Below are positions 57,759 through 64,000 of a DNA stretch of 64,000 bases, one piece after another. Source of the DNA: Mycolicibacter sp. MU0083 (lineage in GTDB: Bacteria; Actinomycetota; Actinomycetes; Mycobacteriales; Mycobacteriaceae); contig NZ_OY726394.1 in NCBI RefSeq assembly GCF_963378075.1, positions 1,302,001 to 1,366,000 on the forward strand, in the 5' to 3' direction. Below the pieces are notes generated by a model. That model was not told where the DNA came from and did no database searches. It was given only the letters and a program-made list of their open reading frames with translations. Both the position numbers and the translations under genes were made by a program. Position 1 is the first letter of the stretch; the number at the start of each line of letters is the position of its first letter.

Positions 57759-58565
57759 ATGCCGGAGGGGCACATCCTGCACCGGCTGGCCCGGCTGCAT
57801 CAGCGTCGCTTCGCCGGTGCACCGGTCTCGGTGTCGAGTCCCCAAGGGCGCTTCGAGTCCGGTGCCGCACTGCTCGACGGGCGGCCTTTGCTGCGTGCCG
57901 AAGCGTGGGGAAAGCACCTGTTCCACCGCTATGCGCACGGGCCGATCGTGCACGTGCACCTGGGCATCTACGGCCACTTCACCGAATTCCACCTGGCCGA
58001 CGACGGTATTCCCGAGCCGGTGGGCCAGGTCCGGATGCGGATGGTGGGCGCCGAGTTCGGCACCGACCTGCGCGGACCCGCGGCCTGCGAGGTGGTCGAC
58101 GAGGGACAGGTTGCCGACGTGCTCGCCCGACTGGGCCCCGATCCGCTGCGGAGTGACGCCGACCCGGCCCTGGCCTACAAGCGGATCGCCAAGTCCCGCA
58201 AGACGATCGCGGCACTGCTGATGGACCAATCGGTGCTCGCCGGTGTCGGCAACGTCTACCGCAGCGAGGTGCTGTTCCGGCACCGGATCGACCCGTACCG
58301 ACCCGGCGTCGAGATCGGCGACGCGGACTTCACCGCGATCTGGGCCGACCTGGTGGCGCTGATGAAGGTCGGGGTGCGTCGCGGCAACATCGTCGTGGTG
58401 CGGCCCGAGGACGACCACGGTGCGCCCGCCTATGCACCGGGCAAGCCGCGCACCTATGTCTACCGCCGCGCCGGAGATCCCTGCCGGGTGTGCGGGACCG
58501 CGGTACGCACCGCGGAACTGGAGGGGCGCAACGTGTTCTGGTGCCCGTCCTGCCAACAGGCCTAG
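57759..58565 (+). CDS. nei: DNA glycosylase/AP lyase, endonuclease VIII (Nei1-type)
   Basis: 268 aa. The N-terminal MPEGHILHRLARLH has the catalytic Pro-Glu after Met removal, in the PEGH form of Nei rather than the PELP of Fpg. The helix-two-turn-helix is in the middle (SVLAGVGNVYRSEVLFRHRIDP), and the C-terminal zinc finger is CRVCG...CPSCQQA. It excises oxidised pyrimidines and nicks the abasic strand. Rv2464c is the equivalent. The stop overlaps the convergent lipP stop by 4 bp. Confidence 0.93.
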   Translation: MPEGHILHRLARLHQRRFAGAPVSVSSPQGRFESGAALLDGRPLLRAEAWGKHLFHRYAHGPIVHVHLGIYGHFTEFHLADDGIPEPVGQVRMRMVGAEFGTDLRGPAACEVVDEGQVADVLARLGPDPLRSDADPALAYKRIAKSRKTIAALLMDQSVLAGVGNVYRSEVLFRHRIDPYRPGVEIGDADFTAIWADLVALMKVGVRRGNIVVVRPEDDHGAPAYAPGKPRTYVYRRAGDPCRVCGTAVRTAELEGRNVFWCPSCQQA

Positions 58566-59785
58566 TCGTCGTAGACCGTTTCCCGGCGGGGCCGGATCGG
58601 CACGCCGAGCGCCCGATAGATCTCGTTGGACAACACCACACTGCGCGGGTCGGCATTGGCCTGGGTGTGGTCGAACCGATTCATCACGTAGCCGTAGCCG
58701 ATGCGGTGCTCCAGATCGGCGAACGCGAACGACCCGCCGAGCCCGCCGTGGCCGAAGATCCGCCGGTTGGGGCCGTTGACCCCCTGGGCATTGAGCATGT
58801 AGCCCATGCCCCAACCGTGTTCGGCGACCCGGGGTCCGAGCACCAGGTCGGTCTCGGTGCCGCCCTGCAGTACCCGCAGGCGGTCCATCGCCGCCCGGCT
58901 GAGCAGCTTCTCCTGCACCAGGGCGTTGTAGAACGTGGCCATCCCCAGCGCGGAGACCTGCGCGTTGGTGCCCGGGAACTCCAGTTGGCGCCAGAGCGTC
59001 AGGTCGTTGGTGGCGATCTCGTCGTCGGGGGCGAATCCCATCGCCACCGCCAGTCCCGCCTTGGAGTGGACGTCCAACGACGTCGGGCGCTTCGGTGCGC
59101 CGGCGGAGGCCAGCATCTCGCGGATCGTGGGTTTGCCCACCGGGTCGGTGCATTGGCGGGCCTGCTGGTCGGCGGGCACTCCGATATGCACTTCGGCCCC
59201 GATCGGACCGGCGACCTCGTTGCGCAGGTACTGGCCGACCGTCATGCCGATCACCCGGCGGACGACTTCGCCGACGATGAAACCGTAGGTGGTCATGTGG
59301 TAGCCCTGCGCGGAGCCGGGACGCCACCACGGTTCGGCGATCGCCAGTCGCCGGCAGACCAGATCCCAGTCCAACACGTCACGCCAGTGCATCGGTTCCC
59401 GTGGCCCGATCACCCCGGAGCGGTGCGACAGCACCATCGCCAAGGAGATGTCGCTCTTGCCCGCCTGGCCGAACTCCGGCCAGTAATGAGCCACCGGCCG
59501 ACGCAGATCCAGTTCCCCCGCTTCGGCCAAGCGATGGACGCAGGTGCTGGTCAAGCCTTTGCTGCCGGACAGCACGGTGCCCAGGGTGTCTTCTCCCCAG
59601 GGGCGTTGGCCGTCGGCGTCGGCAGAGCCGGCCCACAGGTTGACGACGAGTTCGCCGTCGACGTAGGCGGCCACACCCGCACCGAGTTCGTCGCGCTCGG
59701 TGAAGTTGCGTTCGAACTCGTCGCGCACCTTCGCGAAACGTGGGGAGCACGTCCCATGGATTCGGACGTGCCGTGTGCCGCCCAT
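58562..59785 (-). CDS. lipP: Beta-lactamase-fold esterase/lipase LipP
   Basis: A 407-aa class C beta-lactamase-like (family VIII) esterase. The nucleophile motif SxxK is in LSGSKGLTSTC (about residues 72-83), a YxT segment GYHMTTYGF provides the second element, and the HGG triad equivalent is FGHGGLGGSF near 335. Cytoplasmic-looking, with no signal peptide. Natural substrate unknown; the orthologue Rv2463 is annotated as an esterase/lipase. ATG 59785. Convergent with nei; upstream on the same strand is tRNA-Gly with its terminator. Confidence 0.9.
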   Translation of the reverse strand: MGGTRHVRIHGTCSPRFAKVRDEFERNFTERDELGAGVAAYVDGELVVNLWAGSADADGQRPWGEDTLGTVLSGSKGLTSTCVHRLAEAGELDLRRPVAHYWPEFGQAGKSDISLAMVLSHRSGVIGPREPMHWRDVLDWDLVCRRLAIAEPWWRPGSAQGYHMTTYGFIVGEVVRRVIGMTVGQYLRNEVAGPIGAEVHIGVPADQQARQCTDPVGKPTIREMLASAGAPKRPTSLDVHSKAGLAVAMGFAPDDEIATNDLTLWRQLEFPGTNAQVSALGMATFYNALVQEKLLSRAAMDRLRVLQGGTETDLVLGPRVAEHGWGMGYMLNAQGVNGPNRRIFGHGGLGGSFAFADLEHRIGYGYVMNRFDHTQANADPRSVVLSNEIYRALGVPIRPRRETVYDD

Positions 59786-59823
59786 GGCGTGCCTTCCTGC
59801 TAGGGAAAATCCCCATTGTGCGG

Positions 59824-59863
59824 GGGCGACGGGGCGATTGGACCCGCGTAGCTTGCTAGGAAG
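59824..59863. repeat. Degenerate duplicate of the 3' half of tRNA-Gly
   Basis: The stretch GGGCGACGGG (59824-59833) and ACCCGCGTAGCT (59842-59853) are exact copies of 59973-59982 and 59989-60000 in the intact tRNA-Gly gene, in the same orientation and order. A further 7/10 match follows (59854-59863), with a 2-nt length difference between the blocks. In tRNA terms it covers the acceptor 3' strand, T arm and variable loop up to the anticodon arm. It cannot fold into a tRNA. Duplicated tRNA 3' ends are typical attachment-site scars of integrases. Confidence 0.8.
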
Positions 59864-59925
59864 GATAAATCGGCCGGCTCCCGCGAGTACAGCAGGTCGG
59901 TCCCGGAGAAAGGCCGCCGGTGAAA

Positions 59926-59949
59926 TCCGCCGAACCGCTGTTCGGCGGA
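59926..59949 (-). terminator. Intrinsic terminator after tRNA-Gly
   Basis: Perfect 9-bp stem TCCGCCGAA (59926-59934)/TTCGGCGGA (59941-59949) with a 6-nt loop. On the minus strand it lies 17 bp after the tRNA CCA end and is followed by TTTCACC. It separates the tRNA from lipP. Confidence 0.7.
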
Positions 59950-59966
59950 CCTCCCGACGCTCTTCG

Positions 59967-60040
59967 TGGAGCGGGCGACGGGAATCGAACCCGCGTAGCT
60001 AGTTTGGAAGACTAGGGCTCTACCATTGAGCTACGCCCGC
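59967..60040 (-). tRNA. tRNA-Gly (TCC anticodon)
   Basis: Minus-strand cloverleaf: acceptor GCGGGCG/CGCCCGC, short D arm TAGCTCAATGGTAGAGC, anticodon loop CTTCCAA giving TCC, T arm GGGTTCGATTCCC, discriminator T and an encoded CCA. A degraded copy of its 3' half lies about 150 bp downstream. Confidence 0.95.
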
Positions 60041-60178
60041 ATGAATTGCTAGAGCGAGACTGTACCGGCGTGGCGGACCCGAAATCCAATTGCCCCGCCG
60101 CGCCGCCCCCGTCGGGCGCCTAGACAGCAGGTCGTTTCGACCATCGATCTGCCGGGCCGTAGGATCGCCTGGTCAGTG

Positions 60179-60255
60179 CGGGGTGTAGCGCAGCTTGGTA
60201 GCGCATCCGCTTTGGGAGCGGAAGGCCGCAGGTTCAAATCCTGTCACCCCGACCA
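60179..60255 (+). tRNA. tRNA-Pro (TGG anticodon)
   Basis: Plus-strand cloverleaf: acceptor CGGGGTG/CACCCCG, D arm TAGCGCAGCTTGGTAGCGC, anticodon TGG in loop TTTGGGA, T arm CAGGTTCAAATCCTG, discriminator A and encoded CCA. Divergent from tRNA-Gly (138 bp between them) and 58 bp ahead of tig. Confidence 0.95.
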
Positions 60256-60313
60256 GCAGAGCGCGCCGCACCTGGCACGACCGACTACGTCAACGATATC
60301 GAGGAGTACACCC

Positions 60314-61735
60314 GTGAAGAGCACCGTCGAGCAGCTGACCCCGACCCGGGTTCGCATCAACGTTGAGGTGCCGTTCACCGAGCTGACGCCGGACTTCGAG
60401 CGGACCTACAAGGAGCTGGCCAAGCAGGTGCGGTTGCCCGGCTTCCGGCCGGGTAAGGCCCCGGCCAAGCTCATCGAGGCTCGTTTCGGGCGTGCCGCGG
60501 TGCTGCAGCAGGTGGTCAACGAGGCGCTGCCCAGCCGGTACAGCGAGGCCGTCACGACGTCGGACCTCAAGCCGCTGGGCCAACCCGACATCGAGGTGAC
60601 CAAGCTCGACGACGGCGAGCAGATCGCGTTCACCGCCGAGGTCGACGTGCGGCCGGAGATCACGCTGCCCGACCTCGAGCAGCTGAAGATCACCGTGGAC
60701 CCCATCGAGGTCACCGACGCCGAGGTCGACGCCGAACTCGACTCGCTGCGCGCGCGGTTCGGCACCCTGACCGGTGTCGAGCGTGCGGCCGCCAACGGTG
60801 ATTTCGTCTCGATCGACCTGGACGCCACCATCGACGGCGAAACCGTGGAGGGCGCCGCCACCGAGGGCCTGTCGCACGAGGTCGGCTCCGGTCAGCTCAT
60901 CGAAGGCCTCGACGACGCCATCGTGGGACTGTCGGCCGGCGAGAGCAAGACCTTCACCACCAAGCTGGCGGCCGGTCCGCAGGCCGGTAAGGACGCCGAC
61001 GTCACCGTGACCGTCCAGTCGGTCAAGGAACGTGAACTGCCCGAGGCCGACGACGAGTTCGCGCAACTCGCCAGCGAGTTCGACACCATCGGCGAACTGC
61101 GTGAGAAGCTCACCGAGCAGGTGAGCCGCACCAAGCGGATCCAGCAGGCCGAGAAGGTCCGCGAGGCGACGCTGGAGGCCCTGGTCGCCCAGGTCGAGAT
61201 GCCGTTGCCCGAGGCCGTCGTGCAGGCTCACGTCGACAACGCGCTGCACAACGCGCTGCACGGTCTGGACCACGACGAGAACAAGTTCGCCGAGTCGCTG
61301 GCGGAGAAGGGGTCCTCGCGCGCCGAGTTCGACGCCGAGACCCGCAGTGAGGCCGAGAAGTCGGTCAAGACCCAGCTGCTGCTCGACGCGCTCGGCGACG
61401 AGCTCGAGATCCAGGTCGGCCAGAACGACCTGACCCAGCACCTGGTGCTGATGGCACGGCAGTACGGCATCGCGCCGCAGCAGCTGATGCAGTTCCTGCA
61501 GCAGAACAACCAGCTGCCGGCCGTCTTCGCCGACGTGCGCCGGGGCATGGCGCTGGCCGCGGCGGTGCGTGCCGCCGACGTCAGCGACACCGCGGGCAAC
61601 GAGATCGACACCGCCGAGTTCTTCGGAACCGGCCAGTCCGCCGATGACGCCGAGGCAGACGCCGACGTGGACGCCGACGTGACGGCCGAGACCGACGGCG
61701 AAGCGGCGGCGGCCGAGGCAGCATCCGACGAGTGA
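60314..61735 (+). CDS. tig: Trigger factor
   Basis: A 473-aa ribosome-associated chaperone and prolyl isomerase. The ribosome-binding domain (1 to about 120) has the signature [10 protein letters not shown] (residues 41-50). The FKBP-type PPIase domain is at about 150-245 ([35 protein letters not shown]). The helical chaperone domain continues to about 430. The last 35 residues are a strongly acidic Asp/Ala/Glu tail. Start GTG 60314 with GAGGAG 7 nt upstream; the open frame back to 60176 is the tRNA-Pro gene. Followed by the clpP operon, as in Rv2462c-Rv2460c. Confidence 0.95.
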   Translation: MKSTVEQLTPTRVRINVEVPFTELTPDFERTYKELAKQVRLPGFRPGKAPAKLIEARFGRAAVLQQVVNEALPSRYSEAVTTSDLKPLGQPDIEVTKLDDGEQIAFTAEVDVRPEITLPDLEQLKITVDPIEVTDAEVDAELDSLRARFGTLTGVERAAANGDFVSIDLDATIDGETVEGAATEGLSHEVGSGQLIEGLDDAIVGLSAGESKTFTTKLAAGPQAGKDADVTVTVQSVKERELPEADDEFAQLASEFDTIGELREKLTEQVSRTKRIQQAEKVREATLEALVAQVEMPLPEAVVQAHVDNALHNALHGLDHDENKFAESLAEKGSSRAEFDAETRSEAEKSVKTQLLLDALGDELEIQVGQNDLTQHLVLMARQYGIAPQQLMQFLQQNNQLPAVFADVRRGMALAAAVRAADVSDTAGNEIDTAEFFGTGQSADDAEADADVDADVTAETDGEAAAAEAASDE

Positions 61736-61746
61736 CGCTGTAAGCG
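61736..61746. promoter_or_regulatory. ClgR-like operator upstream of clpP1P2
   Basis: CGCTGTAAGCG begins directly after the tig stop codon. Read on the other strand (CGCTTACAGCG) it fits the core CGCYNANRGCG reported for the actinobacterial activator ClgR, which drives clpP1P2 and related protease genes. It lies 84 bp before the clpP1 start, a sensible activator distance. A TATGAAT (61801-61807) could be the -10. The flanking bases fit the extended consensus only partly. Confidence 0.6.
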
Positions 61747-61830
61747 AACGAAGCCGGTTCGGACCGCCTTCAGCCGGACCGGTTGGTTAGGGTCGGTGCA
61801 TATGAATCTCGAGAAAGCAGGTACCCCACT

Positions 61831-62409
61831 GTGAGCCAGCCCGGTCTGAATCTCGTCGACTCCGTATATGAGCGCCTACTGCGAGAACGCATCATCTTCC
61901 TGGGTTCTCAGGTGGACGACGACATCGCCAACCGGTTGTGCGCTCAGATCCTGCTGTTGGCCGCCGAGGACCCGACCAAGGACATCAACCTCTACATCAA
62001 CTCCCCGGGCGGCTCGATCAGCGCGGGGATGGCGATCTACGACACGATGGTCCTGGCGCCCTGCGACATCGCCACCTATGCGATGGGCATGGCGGCCTCG
62101 ATGGGCGAGTTCCTGCTCGCCGCGGGCACCAAGGGCAAGCGTTACGCCCTGCCGCACGCCCGGATCCTGATGCACCAGCCGCTGGGCGGGGTGACCGGCA
62201 GCGCCGCGGACATCGCGATCCAGGCCGAGCAGTTCGCGCTCATCAAGAAGGAGATGTTCCGGCTCAACGCCGAGTTCACCGGCCAGACCATCGAGCGCAT
62301 CGAGGCCGACTCCGACCGTGACCGCTGGTTCACCGCCCAAGAGGCGCTGGAATACGGCTTCGTCGACCACATCATCACCCGCGCCCACACCAACGGAGCC
62401 GCATCATGA
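61831..62409 (+). CDS. clpP1: ATP-dependent Clp protease proteolytic subunit ClpP1
   Basis: 192 aa, ClpP serine peptidase with catalytic Ser about 90 in [11 protein letters not shown], His about 115 in [12 protein letters not shown], and Asp in [12 protein letters not shown]. In mycobacteria ClpP1 and ClpP2 form a mixed two-ring tetradecamer working with ClpX/ClpC1 and essential for growth. GTG 61831 is used ([17 protein letters not shown]); the open frame to 61783 has no better start. Coupled to clpP2 by ATGA. Confidence 0.95.
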   Translation: MSQPGLNLVDSVYERLLRERIIFLGSQVDDDIANRLCAQILLLAAEDPTKDINLYINSPGGSISAGMAIYDTMVLAPCDIATYAMGMAASMGEFLLAAGTKGKRYALPHARILMHQPLGGVTGSAADIAIQAEQFALIKKEMFRLNAEFTGQTIERIEADSDRDRWFTAQEALEYGFVDHIITRAHTNGAAS

Positions 62410-63053
62410 ACCCCGAAACGTTGCGTGCCATCGCCCCGCAGGCCCGGTACATCCTGCCGTCGTTCGTCGAGCACTCCAGCTGGGGCGTCAAGGAATCCAA
62501 CCCGTACAACAAGTTGTTCGAGGAGCGGATCATCTTCCTGGGCGTCCAGGTCGACGACGCCTCGGCCAACGACATCATGGCCCAGTTGCTGGTGCTGGAG
62601 TCGCTGGACCCGGACCGCGACATCACGATGTACATCAACTCGCCCGGTGGCTCGTTCACCTCGCTGATGGCCATCTACGACACCATGCAGTACGTGCGGG
62701 CCGACATCCAGACCGTGTGCCTGGGTCAGGCCGCTTCGGCTGCTGCGGTGCTGCTGGCGGCCGGGACGCCGGGCAAGCGCATGGCGCTGCCCAACGCCCG
62801 GGTGCTGATCCACCAGCCGTCGCTGTCGGGCGTCATCCAGGGGCAGTTCTCCGACCTGGAGATCCAGGCCGCCGAGATCGAGCGGATGCGGACCCTGATG
62901 GAGTCCACCCTGGCGCGGCACACCGGCAAGGACCCCGAGGTGATCCGCAAGGACACCGACCGGGACAAGATCCTCACCGCGGCCGAGGCCAAGGAGTACG
63001 GGATCATCGACACCGTCCTGGAGTACCGCAAGCTGTCCGCGCAGACGGCCTAG
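62406..63053 (+). CDS. clpP2: ATP-dependent Clp protease proteolytic subunit ClpP2
   Basis: 215 aa. Catalytic Ser about 111 is in [10 protein letters not shown] and His about 136 in [11 protein letters not shown]; the third residue lies in the [11 protein letters not shown] block. A longer N-terminus (about 15 extra residues, [17 protein letters not shown]) matches the processed propeptide of mycobacterial ClpP2. It makes the ring that docks Clp ATPases. The start ATG 62406 overlaps the clpP1 stop. The palindromic repeat at 63065 begins 12 bp after its stop. Confidence 0.95.
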   Translation: MNPETLRAIAPQARYILPSFVEHSSWGVKESNPYNKLFEERIIFLGVQVDDASANDIMAQLLVLESLDPDRDITMYINSPGGSFTSLMAIYDTMQYVRADIQTVCLGQAASAAAVLLAAGTPGKRMALPNARVLIHQPSLSGVIQGQFSDLEIQAAEIERMRTLMESTLARHTGKDPEVIRKDTDRDKILTAAEAKEYGIIDTVLEYRKLSAQTA

Positions 63054-63064
63054 TTTTCACCGCA

Positions 63065-63122
63065 CCGAGCGTGCACTCACGGCGAATTTCCGGCTGGATT
63101 TTCGCGCTGGGTGCACGCTCGG
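63065..63122. repeat. Palindromic repeat (GAGCGTGC type), copy 2, overlapping mmuM 3' end
   Basis: Perfect 12-bp arms CCGAGCGTGCAC (63065-63076) and GTGCACGCTCGG (63111-63122), with an inner GCGAA/TTCGC pair sharing the same centre (63093.5). The arm core GAGCGTGC/GCACGCTC equals that of the element at 57163-57225. The mmuM reading frame runs through it and stops at its left arm, so the last about 15 codons of mmuM come from the repeat. Confidence 0.8.
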
Positions 63123-63994
63123 CGTATTTCTGAGGCCACCGCTGCGATAGTGGCCGGTCCGACCCGGCAACAACCGCCGACGATGCGCGCACCGGCGGCC
63201 ACCCAGGCCGGCACCAGTGCGGGGGAGAAGGTCCCCGGCCCGGTCCAACGGCCCGCCGCCCAGTGCTCACCGCTGTTGGGGTAGACGATCACCGGCTTGC
63301 CGGTGACCTCGCGGGCGACCTCGATTGCCGGCAGCACGTCCGCGGGGGCACAGCAGTTCACGCCCACCGCGACGATCTGCGGCACCCCGGCGGCCACCGC
63401 GAACGCTTCGGCCAGCGGCTGCCCGGCGCGGGTCGCCGCACCGTCGATGGTGAAACTGAGCCAGGCCGGCACATCCGCCCGGGTCAGCAGATTCACCAGC
63501 GCCTCGGCCTCGTCGAGATCCGGCACCGTTTCACAGGCGAGCAGATCGGCGCCCGCGTCGGCCAGGGCCTCCAACCGCGGCCGATGCCACTCCGCCAGTC
63601 GGGCGACCGAAAGGCCATAGCGGCCACGGTATTCCGAGCCGTCGGCCAGTGCGGCGCCGTAGGGGCCGACCGATGCCGCGACCCACCGCCCGGCCCGGCC
63701 GGCGGCGGCGTCACGCGCCAACGCCACGCTGCGGCGCAACAGCGCCACCGTGCCCCGACGGTCGATGCCGTGGCGGGCGAAGCCCTCGAAACTCGCCTGA
63801 TAGCCGGCGGTGGTCGCGATCTGTGCCCCCGCCGCGAAGAAATCGGCGTGTACGGCGGTGACCTCTGCGGGGGCGTCCACGAGCAACCGGGCAGACCAGA
63901 GCGGGTCGGACAGATCCGCGCCGCGGGCCTCCAGCTCCGTGGCCAGCCCCCCATCGGCGACGAGCACGGTATCGTCGGGCACGGCGAACGCCAC
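63077..63994 (-). CDS. mmuM: Homocysteine S-methyltransferase
   Basis: 305 aa, complete or nearly so at the window edge (GTG 63994; the true start could lie just outside). A zinc-dependent methyl transfer from S-methylmethionine or SAM to homocysteine, giving methionine. The N-terminal VADGGLATELEARGADLSDPLWSARLL matches MmuM. The zinc ligands are in VGVNCCAPADV and VGGCCRVGP, and SASYQASFEGF-type AGYQASFEGFARHG binds substrate. The final residues (RRACTQRENPAGNSP) are encoded by the palindromic repeat at 63065-63122, so the C-terminus is probably not ancestral. The positional equivalent is Rv2458. Confidence 0.9.
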   Translation of the reverse strand: MAFAVPDDTVLVADGGLATELEARGADLSDPLWSARLLVDAPAEVTAVHADFFAAGAQIATTAGYQASFEGFARHGIDRRGTVALLRRSVALARDAAAGRAGRWVAASVGPYGAALADGSEYRGRYGLSVARLAEWHRPRLEALADAGADLLACETVPDLDEAEALVNLLTRADVPAWLSFTIDGAATRAGQPLAEAFAVAAGVPQIVAVGVNCCAPADVLPAIEVAREVTGKPVIVYPNSGEHWAAGRWTGPGTFSPALVPAWVAAGARIVGGCCRVGPATIAAVASEIRRACTQRENPAGNSP

Positions 63995-64000
63995 GCTCGT

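Overview
The window is about 64 kb of GC-rich actinobacterial chromosome with tightly packed, often 4-nt-overlapping genes and many GTG starts. Gene content and order (orn, DUF853 ATPase, cmrA, bkaR, fadD35-scoAB-accD1A1-fadE19-citE, bkdABC, echA14, WS/DGAT-plsC-plsB2, ssb-ettA-gdh, aglA-glbO, pepN, mycothiol-linked DsbA, rpiB, nei, lipP, tig-clpP1P2, mmuM) follow the order I recall for the Mycobacterium tuberculosis Rv2511-Rv2458 interval. The window is therefore from a Mycobacterium/Mycolicibacterium-type genome, probably environmental and fast-growing, because it also carries accessory genes that I do not expect in that M. tuberculosis interval. No database search was possible; assignments rest on motifs and family knowledge.

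Layout. 1-2.1 kb: 3' part of a P450, a small hypothetical, tRNA-His and orn. 2.1-6.7 kb: HerA-like ATPase, the mycolate reductase CmrA, an MFS exporter and an MmpS-like membrane protein. 6.7-16.6 kb: the branched-chain/leucine catabolic locus, with the TetR repressor BkaR divergent from fadD35, then scoA-scoB-accD1-accA1-fadE19-MaoC hydratase-citE. Two matching GTTA-N8-TAAC dyads in front of bkaR/fadD35 and scoA are good candidate BkaR operators. 16.6-25.2 kb: an accessory block, apparently inserted between citE and bkdABC. It holds an enolase-superfamily dehydratase/racemase, a PanE-like reductase, a methyltransferase, a TetR-DUF1214-sulfotransferase operon with a perfect 18-bp operator palindrome, and an unusual 856-aa fusion of a polytopic membrane domain, a cupredoxin and a NirK-type copper nitrite reductase. 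25.2-28.6 kb: bkdABC, supplying isovaleryl-CoA to the earlier locus.

28.6-43.7 kb: echA14, two small exported or membrane ORFs, a transposase scar next to tRNA-Arg, the lipid trio WS/DGAT-plsC-plsB2, a CopD-CtaG copper/oxidase assembly fusion, an SDR, a ProP-like MFS transporter, an LppX/LprAFG-type lipoprotein, a second SSB and ettA. 43.7-56 kb: the large NAD-glutamate dehydrogenase with a thioesterase, an alpha-glucosidase with truncated haemoglobin GlbO, an HNH nuclease, a CtaJ-like oxidase subunit with a DUF5130 protein, an HExxH-containing hypothetical, and aminopeptidase N. 56-64 kb: DUF1304, mycothiol-dependent DsbA, rpiB, nei, lipP, tRNA-Gly and tRNA-Pro, tig, a ClgR-like site, clpP1-clpP2 and mmuM.

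The main non-routine signals are: (i) three kinds of short repeated or palindromic element, several of them inside reading frames (accA1, pepN, the MFS tail, the mmuM 3' end); (ii) a degenerate copy of the tRNA-Gly 3' half beside the intact gene, resembling an integration scar; (iii) the membrane/triple-cupredoxin NirK fusion; (iv) paired operators tying leucine catabolism to BkaR.
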